Assembly: GCA_033961575.1 (NCBI GenBank)
Contig: CM066733.1
Coordinates: forward strand, 139,426,421 to 139,490,420
DNA length: 64,000 nucleotides
Source: Aselliscus stoliczkanus
Lineage: Eukaryota > Chordata > Mammalia > Chiroptera > Hipposideridae
Reading direction: 5' to 3'
Of the stretch, positions 25,201 through 35,500 are shown piece by piece. The notes beneath the pieces are model-generated. The model searched no databases. It worked only from the letters and a program-made list of their open reading frames with translations, and was not told the origin of the DNA. The position numbers and the translations under genes are program-made. The stretch's first letter is position 1, and every line of letters begins with the position of its first letter.

Positions 25201-25545
25201 ATGCAGATGATTAACAACAGTGACCTCCCCAAGGCGTCCACACAGCCTCGCTCCAAAACTGAGAGCAAAGACGATAAAAGAGCAAGAAAGCAAGCTATCA
25301 AAGAAGAGCGCAAGGTACAGTCCGTTTCTCAGACGGGAGGTTTACAAAGAGCCAGCGGGCAGGGAGGTCATGGGGGTCTTTGTAAAACTGCACCAGTTGG
25401 AAGAGTTGACTAATGTGAATGTATTCTTGTGCAGGAGCGGAGAGTAGAGAAAAAGGCTAACAAATTAGCCTTCAAGCTGGAAAAAAGAAGGCAGGAAAAG
25501 GAGCTGTTAAACTTGAAGAAGAATGTTGAGGGGCTAAAGCTTTAA
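12873..25545 (+). CDS. LTV1: LTV1 ribosome biogenesis factor (complete, 11 coding exons)
   Basis: LTV1 assists assembly and nuclear export of the pre-40S ribosomal subunit. In yeast it binds Rps3, Rps20 and Enp1 at the 40S beak and leaves after casein-kinase phosphorylation; the human protein behaves similarly. All eleven coding exons join in frame to 485 codons plus stop, near the roughly 475 residues I recall for human. The N-terminus [18 protein letters not shown], the central [15 protein letters not shown] and [19 protein letters not shown] blocks, and the C-terminal basic coiled stretch ending NVEGLKL are family hallmarks. Acidic tracts fill residues 180-245. The ATG is the only codon in exon 1. 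Every intron is GT-AG and the phases are internally consistent. There are no frameshifts or premature stops, so the gene looks functional. The oddity is a 13-residue aspartate run (about 202-214). ZC2HC1B follows closely on the same strand. Confidence 0.97.
13844..13975 (+). CDS. LTV1: LTV1 exon 2
   Basis: Residues 2-45. Acceptor TTTGAAG before CCTCAC; donor GTAGGT after the AAA of ...LPTQK. It encodes the highly basic, conserved N-terminal segment. Confidence 0.96.
14148..14564 (-). mobile_element. Full-length tRNA-headed SINE (about 0.42 kb)
   Basis: On the minus strand it runs from GGGCCGGCCGAGTGGCTCGT (head) through a long CAGCAGCC/GGCTGC-rich body to a tail CCCCAATTCCCCAGTAAAATC and A-run. 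It is fairly diverged from the other full-length copies. A second SINE abuts its 5' side, and one candidate duplication (GTATTTAT) brackets the pair (about 14131 and 14949), which suggests one element inserted into the other's border. Confidence 0.85.
14570..14946 (-). mobile_element. Rhin-1-like composite SINE
   Basis: In reverse complement the head reads GGGCTGCCGAGTGGCTCAGTT with an intact A box. The body contains a second tRNA-like module ('GGATGGCTCAGCTGG', 'GGTTGCCGGTTTGAATCC'), and the tail is the TAAAATCTTA-type end shared with the GGCCGGCC family. The double tRNA-like structure matches my memory of rhinolophoid bat SINEs. Confidence 0.85.
15678..15851 (+). CDS. LTV1: LTV1 exon 3
   Basis: Residues 46-103, beginning [20 protein letters not shown]. 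Acceptor TTCCTAG; donor GTAAGA after TCG (phase 0). Confidence 0.96.
17839..18304 (-). mobile_element. Full-length tRNA-headed SINE (about 0.46 kb)
   Basis: Minus-strand copy with the head near 18300 (GGGCCCGCCAAGTGGCACG) and the tail near 17850 (CCCCAATAAAATC then A-run). Perfect 9-bp duplications ACTCATGCT sit at 17830-17838 and 18305-18313. The body has three tandem-like CTCACxCTGGCTGCCxGC repeats. Confidence 0.93.
19430..19890 (+). mobile_element. Old mammalian interspersed repeat, family not assigned
   Basis: It has the familiar sequence signs 'ttctggaggccagaag', 'ggattagagcccacc', 'attacatctacagggatcc' and 'ccaaataaggccacattc'. These mark a common, diverged mammalian repeat. I recognise the consensus but am not sure of its class. 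Confidence 0.7.
19931..20018 (+). CDS. LTV1: LTV1 exon 4
   Basis: Residues 104-132 plus the first base of codon 133: [20 protein letters not shown] and on to PVS. Acceptor TTTTTCAAG; donor GTGTGT. Confidence 0.96.
20019..21647 (+). other. LTV1: LTV1 intron 4
   Basis: 1.6-kb GT-AG intron. Apart from the truncated SINE it carries an old repeat-like stretch at about 20760-21110 and otherwise unique sequence. Confidence 0.9.
20331..20472 (-). mobile_element. Truncated Rhin-1-like SINE
   Basis: About 140 bp of head and part of the second tRNA-like module in reverse orientation. It matches the 14570-14946 element ('gagccatcctgcca', 'ttggcagctcagc', 'ttcttaaccaactgagccact') but lacks the 3' tail. 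It lies in LTV1 intron 4. Confidence 0.8.
21648..21789 (+). CDS. LTV1: LTV1 exon 5
   Basis: Completes codon 133 and runs to two bases of codon 180. It contains [20 protein letters not shown], the most conserved acidic block. Acceptor TCTCTCTAG; donor GTATGT. Confidence 0.97.
22144..22429 (+). CDS. LTV1: LTV1 exon 6 (carries expanded Asp tract)
   Basis: Residues 180-275. After [20 protein letters not shown] comes a run of 13 Asp, then [15 protein letters not shown] and the conserved [19 protein letters not shown] block. Acceptor GACTTTAG; donor GTAAGG after GAGAAG. Confidence 0.97.
22208..22246 (+). repeat. LTV1: In-frame (GAT)8(GAC)5 coding trinucleotide repeat
   Basis: Eight GAT codons (22208-22231) followed by five GAC codons (22232-22246) encode Asp202-Asp214. 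The GAT part is uninterrupted, which favours replication slippage. As I recall it, the human protein has only two adjacent Asp at this point (…SNDDYDSAG…). Confidence 0.97.
22430..23430 (+). other. LTV1: LTV1 intron 6
   Basis: 1.0-kb GT-AG intron with the GGAT microsatellite; no other feature seen. Confidence 0.9.
22836..22881. repeat. (GGAT)n tetranucleotide microsatellite
   Basis: About eleven GGAT units in LTV1 intron 6, nearly perfect. Confidence 0.95.
23431..23558 (+). CDS. LTV1: LTV1 exon 7
   Basis: Residues 276-317 plus two bases of codon 318: [20 protein letters not shown] and on to EKAE. Acceptor TATTCAAG. The donor GTACGG (non-consensus C at +4) is needed to join to TGTGTGAAACTG of exon 8. 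Confidence 0.95.
23559..24499 (+). other. LTV1: LTV1 intron 7
   Basis: 0.94-kb intron from donor GTACGG to acceptor TTCAAAAG. The acceptor has A-rich last bases and its pyrimidine tract sits about 15-45 bases further upstream. No repeat is recognised. Confidence 0.85.
24500..24639 (+). CDS. LTV1: LTV1 exon 8
   Basis: Completes codon 318 (Asn) and reads [20 protein letters not shown] to WDCESIC. Donor GTAAGT after TGTA (phase 1). Confidence 0.95.
24874..24926 (+). CDS. LTV1: LTV1 exon 9
   Basis: Residues 365-382: completes Ser and reads [17 protein letters not shown]. The acceptor follows a run of 13 T (T13AG); donor GTAAAT. Confidence 0.96.
25114..25314 (+). CDS. LTV1: LTV1 exon 10
   Basis: Residues 383-449: [20 protein letters not shown] through [12 protein letters not shown]. 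Acceptor ATTTCAG; donor GTACAG. Confidence 0.97.
25435..25545 (+). CDS. LTV1: LTV1 exon 11 coding part with stop
   Basis: Residues 450-485: [20 protein letters not shown]… ending NVEGLKL, then TAA at 25543-25545. The C-terminus is strongly basic and helical. Confidence 0.97.
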   Translation, partial: ERRVEKKANKLAFKLEKRRQEKELLNLKKNVEGLKL

Positions 25546-25686
25546 TAGTGGAACATTAAGGGTAAGGCACGTTCCTCTGAGGGACTCCTCATGTTCAAGA
25601 ATGAACAAGGATCTTCAGAGACAAAGCTGACCTGCCATTTTTATTGGCAGTACAATATTTGTATTTATACTAGCAAGTTTGTAAAT

Positions 25687-26262
25687 ACTGTAATATTTTT
25701 AAATTTAATATAAGCTTAGATTTGCTCTGAAATAAACAACTTCATGAATATGAAATGTGCGAGTAAATTAAAGGTAAATGTCTTCATAACTTAAATGGAC
25801 TTGGTGTGTTTTTTCATTTATTTTTGTGTGGTTGTCCCAGCTGTGTTTTGCAGATGTTCTCAAATATTCTTTGAAACCTCTTCACTCCTGTTCAGGAGTT
25901 AAGTGGTTTAATTGGCTGTATGTACAATAGAAAAGTGGCCCAGTTATGCTTAATTTTGAGATACTGAGTGGTAAGAAGAGCTTTTCTGAGAAGGTTCCAC
26001 TGGTAGGAAGCTGTTTCTGTTGTTGTATGTAAAGGTTATTTCAAAAGGATGGTAAAACTGAATATTAAACTTGTTGGGACTCAATTACTGGATGACTTGC
26101 TTTTTGGAATTTAGGAACAGTGAAGACAGGAAACAGAAGAAGAAATAATCAAGAAAACTTCCTTGGCCGCAGTGAGTACCTGGCTCAAAATCAGAAATAT
26201 TCACTTCAATTTAAACTAGAAAGCTTGTCTTTTCAACATTATTTAATTCTTGGAACCATTCA
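25687..26262 (+). repeat. Source copy of direct duplication (LTV1 3' end and flank)
   Basis: About 0.58 kb, from ACTGTAATATTTTTAAATTT in the LTV1 3' UTR to roughly 250 bases before the ZC2HC1B ATG. It recurs in the same orientation at 38463-39064. Shared blocks include the poly(A) signal region, 'gttctcaaatatt', 'ggtttaattggctgtatg', 'aatagaaaagtggcccag', 'caaaaggatgg' and 'cagtgagtacctg'. Identity is roughly 85-90% by eye, with some blocks near 94%. It extends well past the LTV1 poly(A) signal. Confidence 0.92.
25731..25736 (+). promoter_or_regulatory. LTV1: LTV1 polyadenylation signal
   Basis: AATAAA about 190 bases after the LTV1 stop, in 'gctctgAATAAAcaac' context, followed by GT/T-rich sequence ('ggtgtgttttttcatt', 25801-25820). 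It gives a short 3' UTR. The same signal recurs in the duplicated copy at 38510. Confidence 0.75.
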
Positions 26263-26507
26263 TATTTGATTAAAATACATAGTTGAAAACTGCTTTTTGA
26301 TGAGGTTTTCTTTGTTTGTTTGTTTTATTTCTTTAAACCTCCTCAAGGCTGAAGCAATGACACCATCACAATTGTTAATTATTTGGTAAACTGTGACTTC
26401 CTTGCAGTAGACAAGTTATTAGTGACCTTTGTTCATGCGTCCATGACTAATGTGTTATCTGGACTGTTGTGGAAAAGGCATCCGGACACTGCTGCTCTGA
26501 GTTGGGA

Positions 26508-26537
26508 ATGGAATGGCTAGGGCACAACCATTTTTAG
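26508..26537 (+). CDS. Upstream ORF overlapping the ZC2HC1B start
   Basis: An ATG at 26508, five bases before the ZC2HC1B ATG and in a different frame, opens a 9-codon frame that ends TAG at 26535-26537. The whole frame lies inside exon 1 and overlaps the main start. It can be read directly; any effect on translation is inferred. It could divert initiation, or allow reinitiation or leaky scanning. Confidence 0.6.
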   Translation: MEWLGHNHF

Positions 26538-26540
26538 CAG
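26513..26540 (+). CDS. ZC2HC1B: ZC2HC1B exon 1 coding part
   Basis: MARAQPFLA plus one base of Asp10. Donor GTGAGC at 26541. The 5' UTR start and promoter are not determined; they must lie within the roughly 0.8 kb after the LTV1 poly(A) signal, or transcription reads through from LTV1. Confidence 0.85.
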
Positions 26541-29500
26541 GTGAGCTGCATTTACTATCTACGTGGTTAGGAAGCATCTTCATCTGTAATTCATTTGATT
26601 ATGTTTTCCCAAAGCTAGGATTATCTTGTTATATGTGTTACCAATTCTAAATCCAAGTAATTATTGTAGGAGCTTTAGAAGAGTTGTGAGAAACAGCAGC
26701 ATTAGGTACTCTACCAACTTTAACATGAAAAAAAAACATGGCTAAGAGCTTGGCATTACAGGAGTAGACTACTGGACAGTGTGTATTTGCATGCCAGCCT
26801 GTGGAAGCAAAGGGTCAGGTGATGGTTTATGGCAGTATTGGGAACGTGTTCGATCCTTAAAGGGCAACCACTTTTTTGGTAACTATCTCCATTGGAGGGT
26901 CTCATACCCAGCAGGAATCTTACAGACATGGAATGTCATTTTGACTTCGTGCTATTCAGATTCCATTTTATGAGCTAATTTTCACTGCACCTCACCCAAA
27001 GGGTTTAAAACTGCACATTACAGGGCCGGCCGAATGGCACATTGGTTAAGAGCTGGCTTGGGACGCCAGCGGCCCCGGTTTGGATCCCACATATGAGGGC
27101 CAGTGACACTGCCCTCTGCAGCTAACAACAGCTCCACCTGGAGCTGGGCTGTGGTAGCCCCAGCGACGGTGTAGGCTGTAGCCCCTGCTGCAATGGGCTG
27201 CCATAGGCTGCAGTGAGTGGCCAGCAGCCAGCGTGAGCTGCCAATAGCCACGGTGAGTGACCATCCAGAGGCCGGCGACCGATCTGCCTCATCCGGGAAG
27301 AGCGCAATAATGATACCAACATGGGCCAGTGAAGCAATGTCCTCCACAACTAGAACAAAAAGACAGCAACTTGTCTGTTCCCCTTCCCAATTCCCCAACG
27401 CTGTTCCCCTCCCCCAATTCCCCAATTAAAATCTTAAAAAAAAGAAAAAAACTGCACATTACATATTTTGCAATATTGTGATTTAGGTTGATTATCTTCC
27501 AGATTTAAAGATCTTAAATTTATCCTGGGGCACAAATTCTTACACGATATTTTGAATTGTTTTGTAACACTTTGGGATATCTATGCTTTGGCCTATAAAA
27601 AATGTTTGGGAACTTAAGCTCCATGCTAAATGTTGGGAGTCCAAAGCGATAAGGGGGATTTTGCCTTCAAGGACTGTGTTATCTGAGGAGGCAGGGTGTG
27701 TGCCACAAAATACAACTAGCAAAGCCACATCATTGTGGTAAGTTCCACTTGAAATGAGAAGCTGGGTGCTTGTTCTGCTCCCTGCCTGAAGTGCCCTTAC
27801 TGCAAATATACATCCTTCAAGGTTGTGCCCAGTCACCACCTCCCCATAAACTTCTCCCCAATCTTCTATTTTAAAATAGCACACACATCCCTGCATCCTT
27901 CATGCCCCTTCCCCACTTTTTCTTCATAGCACCTACTGGCGTCTGAGATGTATCCTGATTTTCAGTCTCCTCTCAGTGAAACAAACAGGGTGGGGAGTTT
28001 TTACCACTTTATCCCCAGGGTCTAGAACAGTGCCTGGCATTTGGTAAGTGATCACTAAGAAGTACAGTATATAAATGAATGGATAGTTGGGAAAGACATT
28101 TCAGAACAGAATTGCTTAAATGTGAAGGGAACAATGGGACCTAGACTTAACCTAATGTTAATAAGGAGAGAAGTCCTAAGGCATTCCAGGTAGGGGGCAA
28201 AATCATGATCTATTTTGTTTAAACATTGTCCATCAGTGGTATAAAATCACTTTTTCAGATATTTCAGAACTGTTATTTTACAAATCAAACTGAAGTATCA
28301 GGAGCTATTACCATTTGGGTATATTGCCTGTGATACACTGTATCCACATCTCTATTGTGATGTCATCAGATCACCTCAGGTGAAGAACAGAACTCTCGCC
28401 ATCCTGTAACTTCGCTGTTACATTATTAACACGTTGCTTATTCTGTGTGTTGACATAGTATGTTTTAGCTCGCTTGTTTTTCCAGTTAAAGGTCAGGAGA
28501 AGGTAAAAACTCTAATGGCCTTACATTTTTAACGGTGAAACTTACAGGAGAATGTATAATAAAACAAACAGGTAACCACTCTTCAAGTAAAGAAATAGAA
28601 CACTGAAGCCACCTGTGGGTCCATCCTCAATTTTGTTTCTTTCACTCTTTCCCTTCAGGTATCTCTTACATACTATCTAGGCTGTATCATCTGTGTGGTA
28701 CTCCTAAATACAGTATCTTGTATAGTTTTGAATAATTAAGAAGCATAAATCTAGCTCTATGAAGGCAATGTTTGCTATGTTTTGATGAAGGCATCCTTGA
28801 GAAAATGAGCTGAATAGCCTCTGAGTCTGATTTCAGCTTCTAGAGTTTACTAGAGCCCCATGTGGAGGTGTCAGCCAGGTGATGATTGTTCTGGAGAGCA
28901 TAAGACACTGCCATTGGAGCATCCTGAATCCCCTGCAGAAATACGCTCAGAGGCTGTATGCATGGTGTATATTTTCTGCATCTAAGTTCACCATGACCTA
29001 CCTCTCTCAAGAACCTCTCATGGAATGAAATGAGCATCCTCGGCTCTTTAGACATTAGAATATGAAGGGGAGAGCAGGCACTTCATTGGGACATGGTCAA
29101 ACAAGCCAAGTATAGAACAGAATGGAGCCAGATCTACTGGGACACGCGGCTCAGATTACCAAGGCAGTGAATAGCTTGAAAGCCTCCAGCATGTCTGGGT
29201 TTTGAATCACACACTTCCACTCTGGACTTTGGCAGCTCCCTAGTTCCAGTGCCTAGCTGTTATCCTCGAATTCTCTTCTTTCCTCCTGTGTTGGATTTCC
29301 TTTTCACTCACCTTGTTGCAGAGCACATCCCTCAGTAATTCTTGAGGCGGGTCACAGGATGTAAACTTTTTGAAACTGCATGTCTGGAAATGTATTCTAC
29401 CCCCATATTTTTATTTTGTTGTATTAGTTTCAGGTGTACCAAACAATGATTAGACATTTACACCTCTCACAAAATGATAACCCCACCAAGTCTACCTGTC

Positions 29501-32500
29501 TGACACTATACATAGTTATTACAATCACATTGACTATATTCCCTATGCTGTGCTTGACATCCCGTGACTATATGTATTTGTGTGTGTGTGTGTGTATATA
29601 TATATAGTAGTTGACATTCAATATATTAGTTTCAGGTGTATGTGCAGTGGGTAGGCATTTATATAATCTATGAAGTGATCCCCCAATAAGTCCAGTACCC
29701 ACCTGACACCCTCCATAGTCTTCATAACATTATTGATTGTATTCCCCATGCGGTATTTCACATCCTCGTGACTACTTTGTGACTACTAATTTGTACTTTC
29801 TAATCCTTTCACCTCTCCCTCATCCCTCAACCTCTCTCCTGTCTAGCAACCATCAGTTATTTTCTGTATGAGTCTATGTTTTGTTTGCTCTCTACCTCCA
29901 TATTTGATTGATAGCTTGGCTAGGTATAACACTGTAGGTTGTAGATTATTTTCCCTCAGAAATTTATAAGGGATTTTTCCCATTTATTTCCATTTTTACT
30001 GTTTGGAATTTGAAGCCATTCTGATTCCTAACACTATATGTTACTGTTTTGTCTTTTGTTTTTCTTGAAGTCACTAGAACTTCTGTCTCCAGTGTTCTAA
30101 AATTTCACAATGATGTTTTTTGTTAAAGATCTATTTTCATCCATTGTGCTGGCTCCTATCAATCAGAATGTTCATGTCCTTTCACTTGTGCAAATTGTTA
30201 AGAATTGTGTTTATTTTCTTCCTTGTGTTTTCTCTTTTCTCGCTTGAATTCCTTCTTTTTGGAGTAGGACCTTCCTGACAGGTACTCTATAATTCACTTA
30301 TGTGCCTTACCCATTTCTATGTCATTTTACTCTCTGGGATAGTTCCTCAGTTTTGTCTTCCAACCTTCTATTGAGTTTTTCATTTCTCCTTTAAGACTTT
30401 TAACTTCCAAGAGTTTTAATTTTCCTTGAAATGCTTCTTTGTTTATTTTGGGCTTTAATGCTAGAGACATTTCCCAGATCTTTGGAAATTCCTGTCCATC
30501 ATTAAGGTTGGAGGAAGAAAACACTGAAAAGTCTAAATGGATGAGTATCATTTGATGATTTTGAGCTTTATTGTAGGGCGGTCTAAGTGAGTTGTTTGGG
30601 AATCTTCCCAATGTCAGTATCTTTAATTTCCTCGTGGAATAGTTATATTTCCAGGGAAGTTTCATTCTGCTTTTGGAATAAGGGACTAGCAGGTCGAATC
30701 CTGTGACCCAAGTCGAGGAAGGTAGGTGTGAGGGTATTCTGTATTTTGAACATCACTATTCATGAGATTAATTACTAGATTATATACATACACATACCTA
30801 TAAAGTTAATCCTCATTAATCATGGAGTCCATATTTGAAAATTTGCCTACCTGCTAAAACTTGTAACCCTAAAATCAACAGTCATGGCACTTTCATGGCC
30901 ATCCACATGGCAGTTAAAAAGTTGAGTCACCTGACATATGCATGTTCCCAGTTAAAGTAGGACAGTGAGGTTCTGCCTTCTAGTTTGGGCTCTCATACTG
31001 TAAACAAGTGTCCTTTTCACAGCCTACCTAGTGCTACATTTTTCATATTTTTTCACTTTCTCTTGGTGATTTTACTGTTTAAAATGTCCCCCAAGAATAT
31101 CATTGAAGTGTTGTCTAGTGTTTCTAAGTGCAGGAAAGCTGTGATGTGCCTTATGGAGCAAATATGTCTGTTACATGAGCTTCCTGCAGGCAAGAATTAG
31201 CATGTTTGTTGGCCATGATTTCAGTGTTGTTCAATGAACAATACTGAAAGTCTTTAAACAGAATTACATAAAACAAGGTATGTGTTGATAGGTTGATAAA
31301 AATGTGACCAGAAACTCACAGGAATTGAATCCTGTATTTCCCATCAGAGTAACGAGTCCGCTTTTGCTCATTTAATGCTTACAGAGATTTTATGGGACAT
31401 CACTACCACAAATACTGAAAATCAACCATATGTGTATATATGTTAATATCTGTCTACCTACCCATGCCTTCAGCTGTGTTCATGTTGCCTCTTGGACAGA
31501 CCTCCTCTTACATTCTTTCTCTGGAGAATAGGCTTCTGCTAGAGTTGGAGAAGGGCAATCAACCAATGGGCATAGAGAGAGGGAGGTGATCTAGGAATCT
31601 TCTTTTCAGGAAACTTTCACCCTGATCTTCCATATTTTGGCAGTCTCTTCCTCCTTATTCTATCTCAGCTGCACATGGTTATGCTGCTCAGAGGTTCCTG
31701 TGACTTTGAAGGATTCTGCAGTACAAATCAAAGGATTCTCAGTCTCCCTACCATCAACCTGGGAAGTGGGTTTTGATGTAGCTTTAGGTCTTTCTGAGTT
31801 TGTTATGTCCATCATCTTTCCAGATTCCAACTTTTTTTTTTTTTATTGTTGTCTTCTTTCCTCCCTGCCCATGTGTTTTTCTATGTCTCTACGTCTGCTT
31901 ATCCCTTTCCTGTAGAATTTTGGGGCTTTGGGAGAAAGCAAAAATTGATGGGGTGTTCTCTCTGCCATCCTAACTCATTAGTCTTAATTTCTTTTTCTTG
32001 TTTCGTGACTCATGTTTCTGAGATAAGTTAATACGTTGAGGTCAGCATGCCACCACCTTTGCCACATGGCCCTGGAAGATGTTGAAACTGCTAATGTTTG
32101 CATGATCTGGATTGTAAAGGATTTAAGAGTTCTTTGACTTACAGACAGTGGAATGAGAAAACATCTTCCATTTTTCCTTCTCTATCATGGCTTTATAAGG
32201 AAATGTGAATTAGTAGGTATCTTTACAAAGCATTCCTCCAGCTTAGGAAAAGAATGTCTAGTCACAACTAGAATTTTTTCCAATTTCATTACAACCATAA
32301 TCCTCTCCAGGCTTCTTATAAAATTTTTGAACTGAGATCTTTTTAATGCTTATTTTTCACTGTTAGCATACTAAACAAAACTGCTGATCACTTCCAGACC
32401 ACTTTCCTTTCCTCGTTATAAAAATCAACTAAGATTTTAAACCAATGTACAAAAATAATAGCTAAAAGTCTATTAAGTAAGACTCTGGTTAGAGAGGGTA

Positions 32501-35500
32501 AAGATAGAAATAATAGCTAGATTGATACTAATTGTTTTAGAATCTTTTGTCAAAAGATTTTTTTTAATGTTATTTCATTCTGATTTTTAAAACTGATGTA
32601 TAATCTTTGTGGATATATTGAAAATGCAGGAAAATAAAGAGATAATCACCTTTATTCTTACCACTCAAGGTCATTACTGTATATATATATATATATATAC
32701 ATACACACAGATCACACACACACTCACACTCACACATATATACATACATATATTCCTTCCAGTCTTTATTTGTAAATGTAATGTATCATTAATATTTTCC
32801 ATGTTTTTCTCCCACAAATCATCTTTAATTACTATATTGTCACTTACTGGTTAGTGACCTTTTTCTGTAAGGGCTGAAAAGTATAATTAAAGTAATACGG
32901 TTTCTGTTACAAGTACTCAACTCTGCTGTTGTGTGAAAGCAGCCATGTATATTATATAAAGTAACAAATGAGCATGACTGTTTACCAATAAAAATTTATT
33001 TACAAAAACATGCAGGGCCAGCCAAGTGGCACGTTGGTCAAGAGTTGGCTTGGGACACCAGCTCTGAGCAGCAGGGCCCTGGTTTGGATCCCACATATGA
33101 GGGCCAGTGACGCTGCGCCCTCTACAGCTAAGATAGTGAACAGCAGCTCGACCTGAAGCTGGGCTGTTGTAATCACCAACGACGGCGTAGGCTGCAGTGG
33201 GGCTGGCATGCGCTTTCGGGAGCTACCGTGAGCTGCTGTGAGCGGCTGTCCAATGGCTGGCGAGTGATCTGCCTCACCCAGGAAGAACGCAATGATAATA
33301 CCAACATGGGCCAGTGAATGATGACACCAACGTGGGCCAGTGAAGCAACATCCTCCACAACTAGACTGAGGAACAAAAGGACAGCAACTTGTCTGTTCCT
33401 CTTCCCTGATTCCCCAATGCTGTTCTTCCCCTCCCCCAATTCCCCAATAAAATCTTTAAAACAAACAAACAAACAAAAACATGCAGTACCAGATTTGCCC
33501 CACTGGCCACAATTTGCCAACCCCTACATATTTTAGAAAACTTTTTATGTAGACATAACAAAGTTGCAAAATAGTACAGAGAGATCCCATGCACCCATTA
33601 CCCAGTTTCCCCCAAATTACATCTTAAATAACTACAGCACAACATCAAAACCAAGAAATACACATTGGTGCAATTGTGTTTATAGTCCTATATCACTGTA
33701 CACATGGGTGACTGCCACCACAGGAAAAATGCAGAACTGTCTCAGTCACCCAAAGAGCTTCCTCATTTTACCCCTGCATGGTCACAACCACGTCCCTCCC
33801 TGGCCATCCCTACTTCTTGGCAATCACCCATCTATTTTCCATCTCTATAATTTTGCTATTTTTGAGAATCTTGTACAAGTGGAATCATGTAGTATGTGAC
33901 CTTTTGAGATGAACTTTCACTCAGCATTGAGATCCATCCAGTTGTTGCATGTATCCAAAGTATTTCTTTCTACTGATGAGTAGTATTCCAGGGTATGGAC
34001 ATAATAGTTTGTTTGATCATTCACCTATTGAAGGGCATTGTAGTTATTTCAACGAATTCCTTTAAGGTTCTGGTGACCGTATATATTCCATGTGATTCAG
34101 CATTCTGTAACAAACACTGTAGACCTTATTGACCTCCATGTTTGGTTGAACTGACAGGCACGTATTTCCTCCTTTCCTTATAGTCAAGCATCCAGGTTGA
34201 ATATGGTTCAGAATGTGGTAGTCCATGCATTTCAGGTGTTCAATTGAATCATATTGTATCTATCATTATTTTAAATTGATTGCACTCATTAAAACTCACT
34301 GATTTAAACGACAGGCCACTGTTTCTCCAGGGACTTCCATTTGCTTTGCAGGCTAGTACTGACATCATATTTATGGTGATAGTTGAATAAATAGTCCTAA
34401 GACTTGTAGAGACTCCAGTTCAAGTCTCAGTGTGACCACTTATGACCTGTGGTCTTCGAGAAGTCACCCAACCTTGAACCTTTGTTTTCTTATCTGTAAA
34501 ATAAATAAAGAAGCAAATAGTACCCAGCCCTGTCTCACAGGATTGCTGTGAGGAACAAATGAGATTACACAGGAAAAGCATTTGGGGGAACAGGAAAACA
34601 CCATACAAATGTTACGTAAATGTAAATTCATAAAAATAAATAAACCTTCATTAGTGTTTTAGAAAAAGCAGTTTTATAGAATGAGTAGCTTTTCTTAACA
34701 AGTAAGTGTGTGGACGGGTGTGAGATCCTTGCTGAGGAAAAAAAAAAAAAATAAGACCCTGTTTTACAGAGTTAGAAAAAGGCCAAAAGAACAGGGAGGA
34801 AGAGTGGTAATTCTGTATGCTGTAATGGATGACCTGTGTTGCAAATACAATACCATCTGGCAGATGTGAGAAGAAATCATTTAAATCAACAATGTGTGTA
34901 ATGAGCTACCATCTGATTCCTGTTAATCAGGCCTTCCTTTTTCAAACTGTCTTCCCTGGGTTTCCATGACCCCGTTCTCTAGTGCTTCTCCTTCTGGCTT
35001 ATCACCATCATCTTCTTGGCCCTTAAATGTGGAGCTCCCTGGGGATCATCCCTGTACTTCTCTTTCCATGACCTCTTCCCTGGCAATATCATGCCTTTAC
35101 ATCACTCTCCAAACAAAGCCTACATCTGTGTCTCTAGCCCCGACCTCCCTCATTTCCATCCTGCTGGCTGGATAACTCTATTTCAAACTCAGTATTTCCA
35201 AAGCTGAGGTCATTTTTCTTACTAAAATGGCCCTTCTTTTCAAATTCTTTAATTCTGTTCCTACCATCTTCTCAGTCCTTCTCCCTTTGCCACCACCCAA
35301 GTGCCCCCCAAGTCTAGTCGTGTGGTTGATTCTTTGCCCACAGTGTCTTCCATTTCTTCTTTCCTTGTCAGGCCCAGCCCTTTCGCTCCTTAACTAAAAT
35401 CCTCTCTGCCCTCCCCACCACCGGCCCTGCCTTCCTCCTCACCTTTGTCACCTTGTGTCTTCTGCAGCTCTTTTCAGCTTCTTCCTCCTCGGTGTTGTTG

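Noticed and set aside
27018..27425. 135-codon minus-strand frame and similar frames near 33.2, 43.9, 52.3, 53.8 and 63.1 kb
   Set aside because: All lie wholly within the long SINE family and recur because the element is repeated. SINEs do not encode protein.
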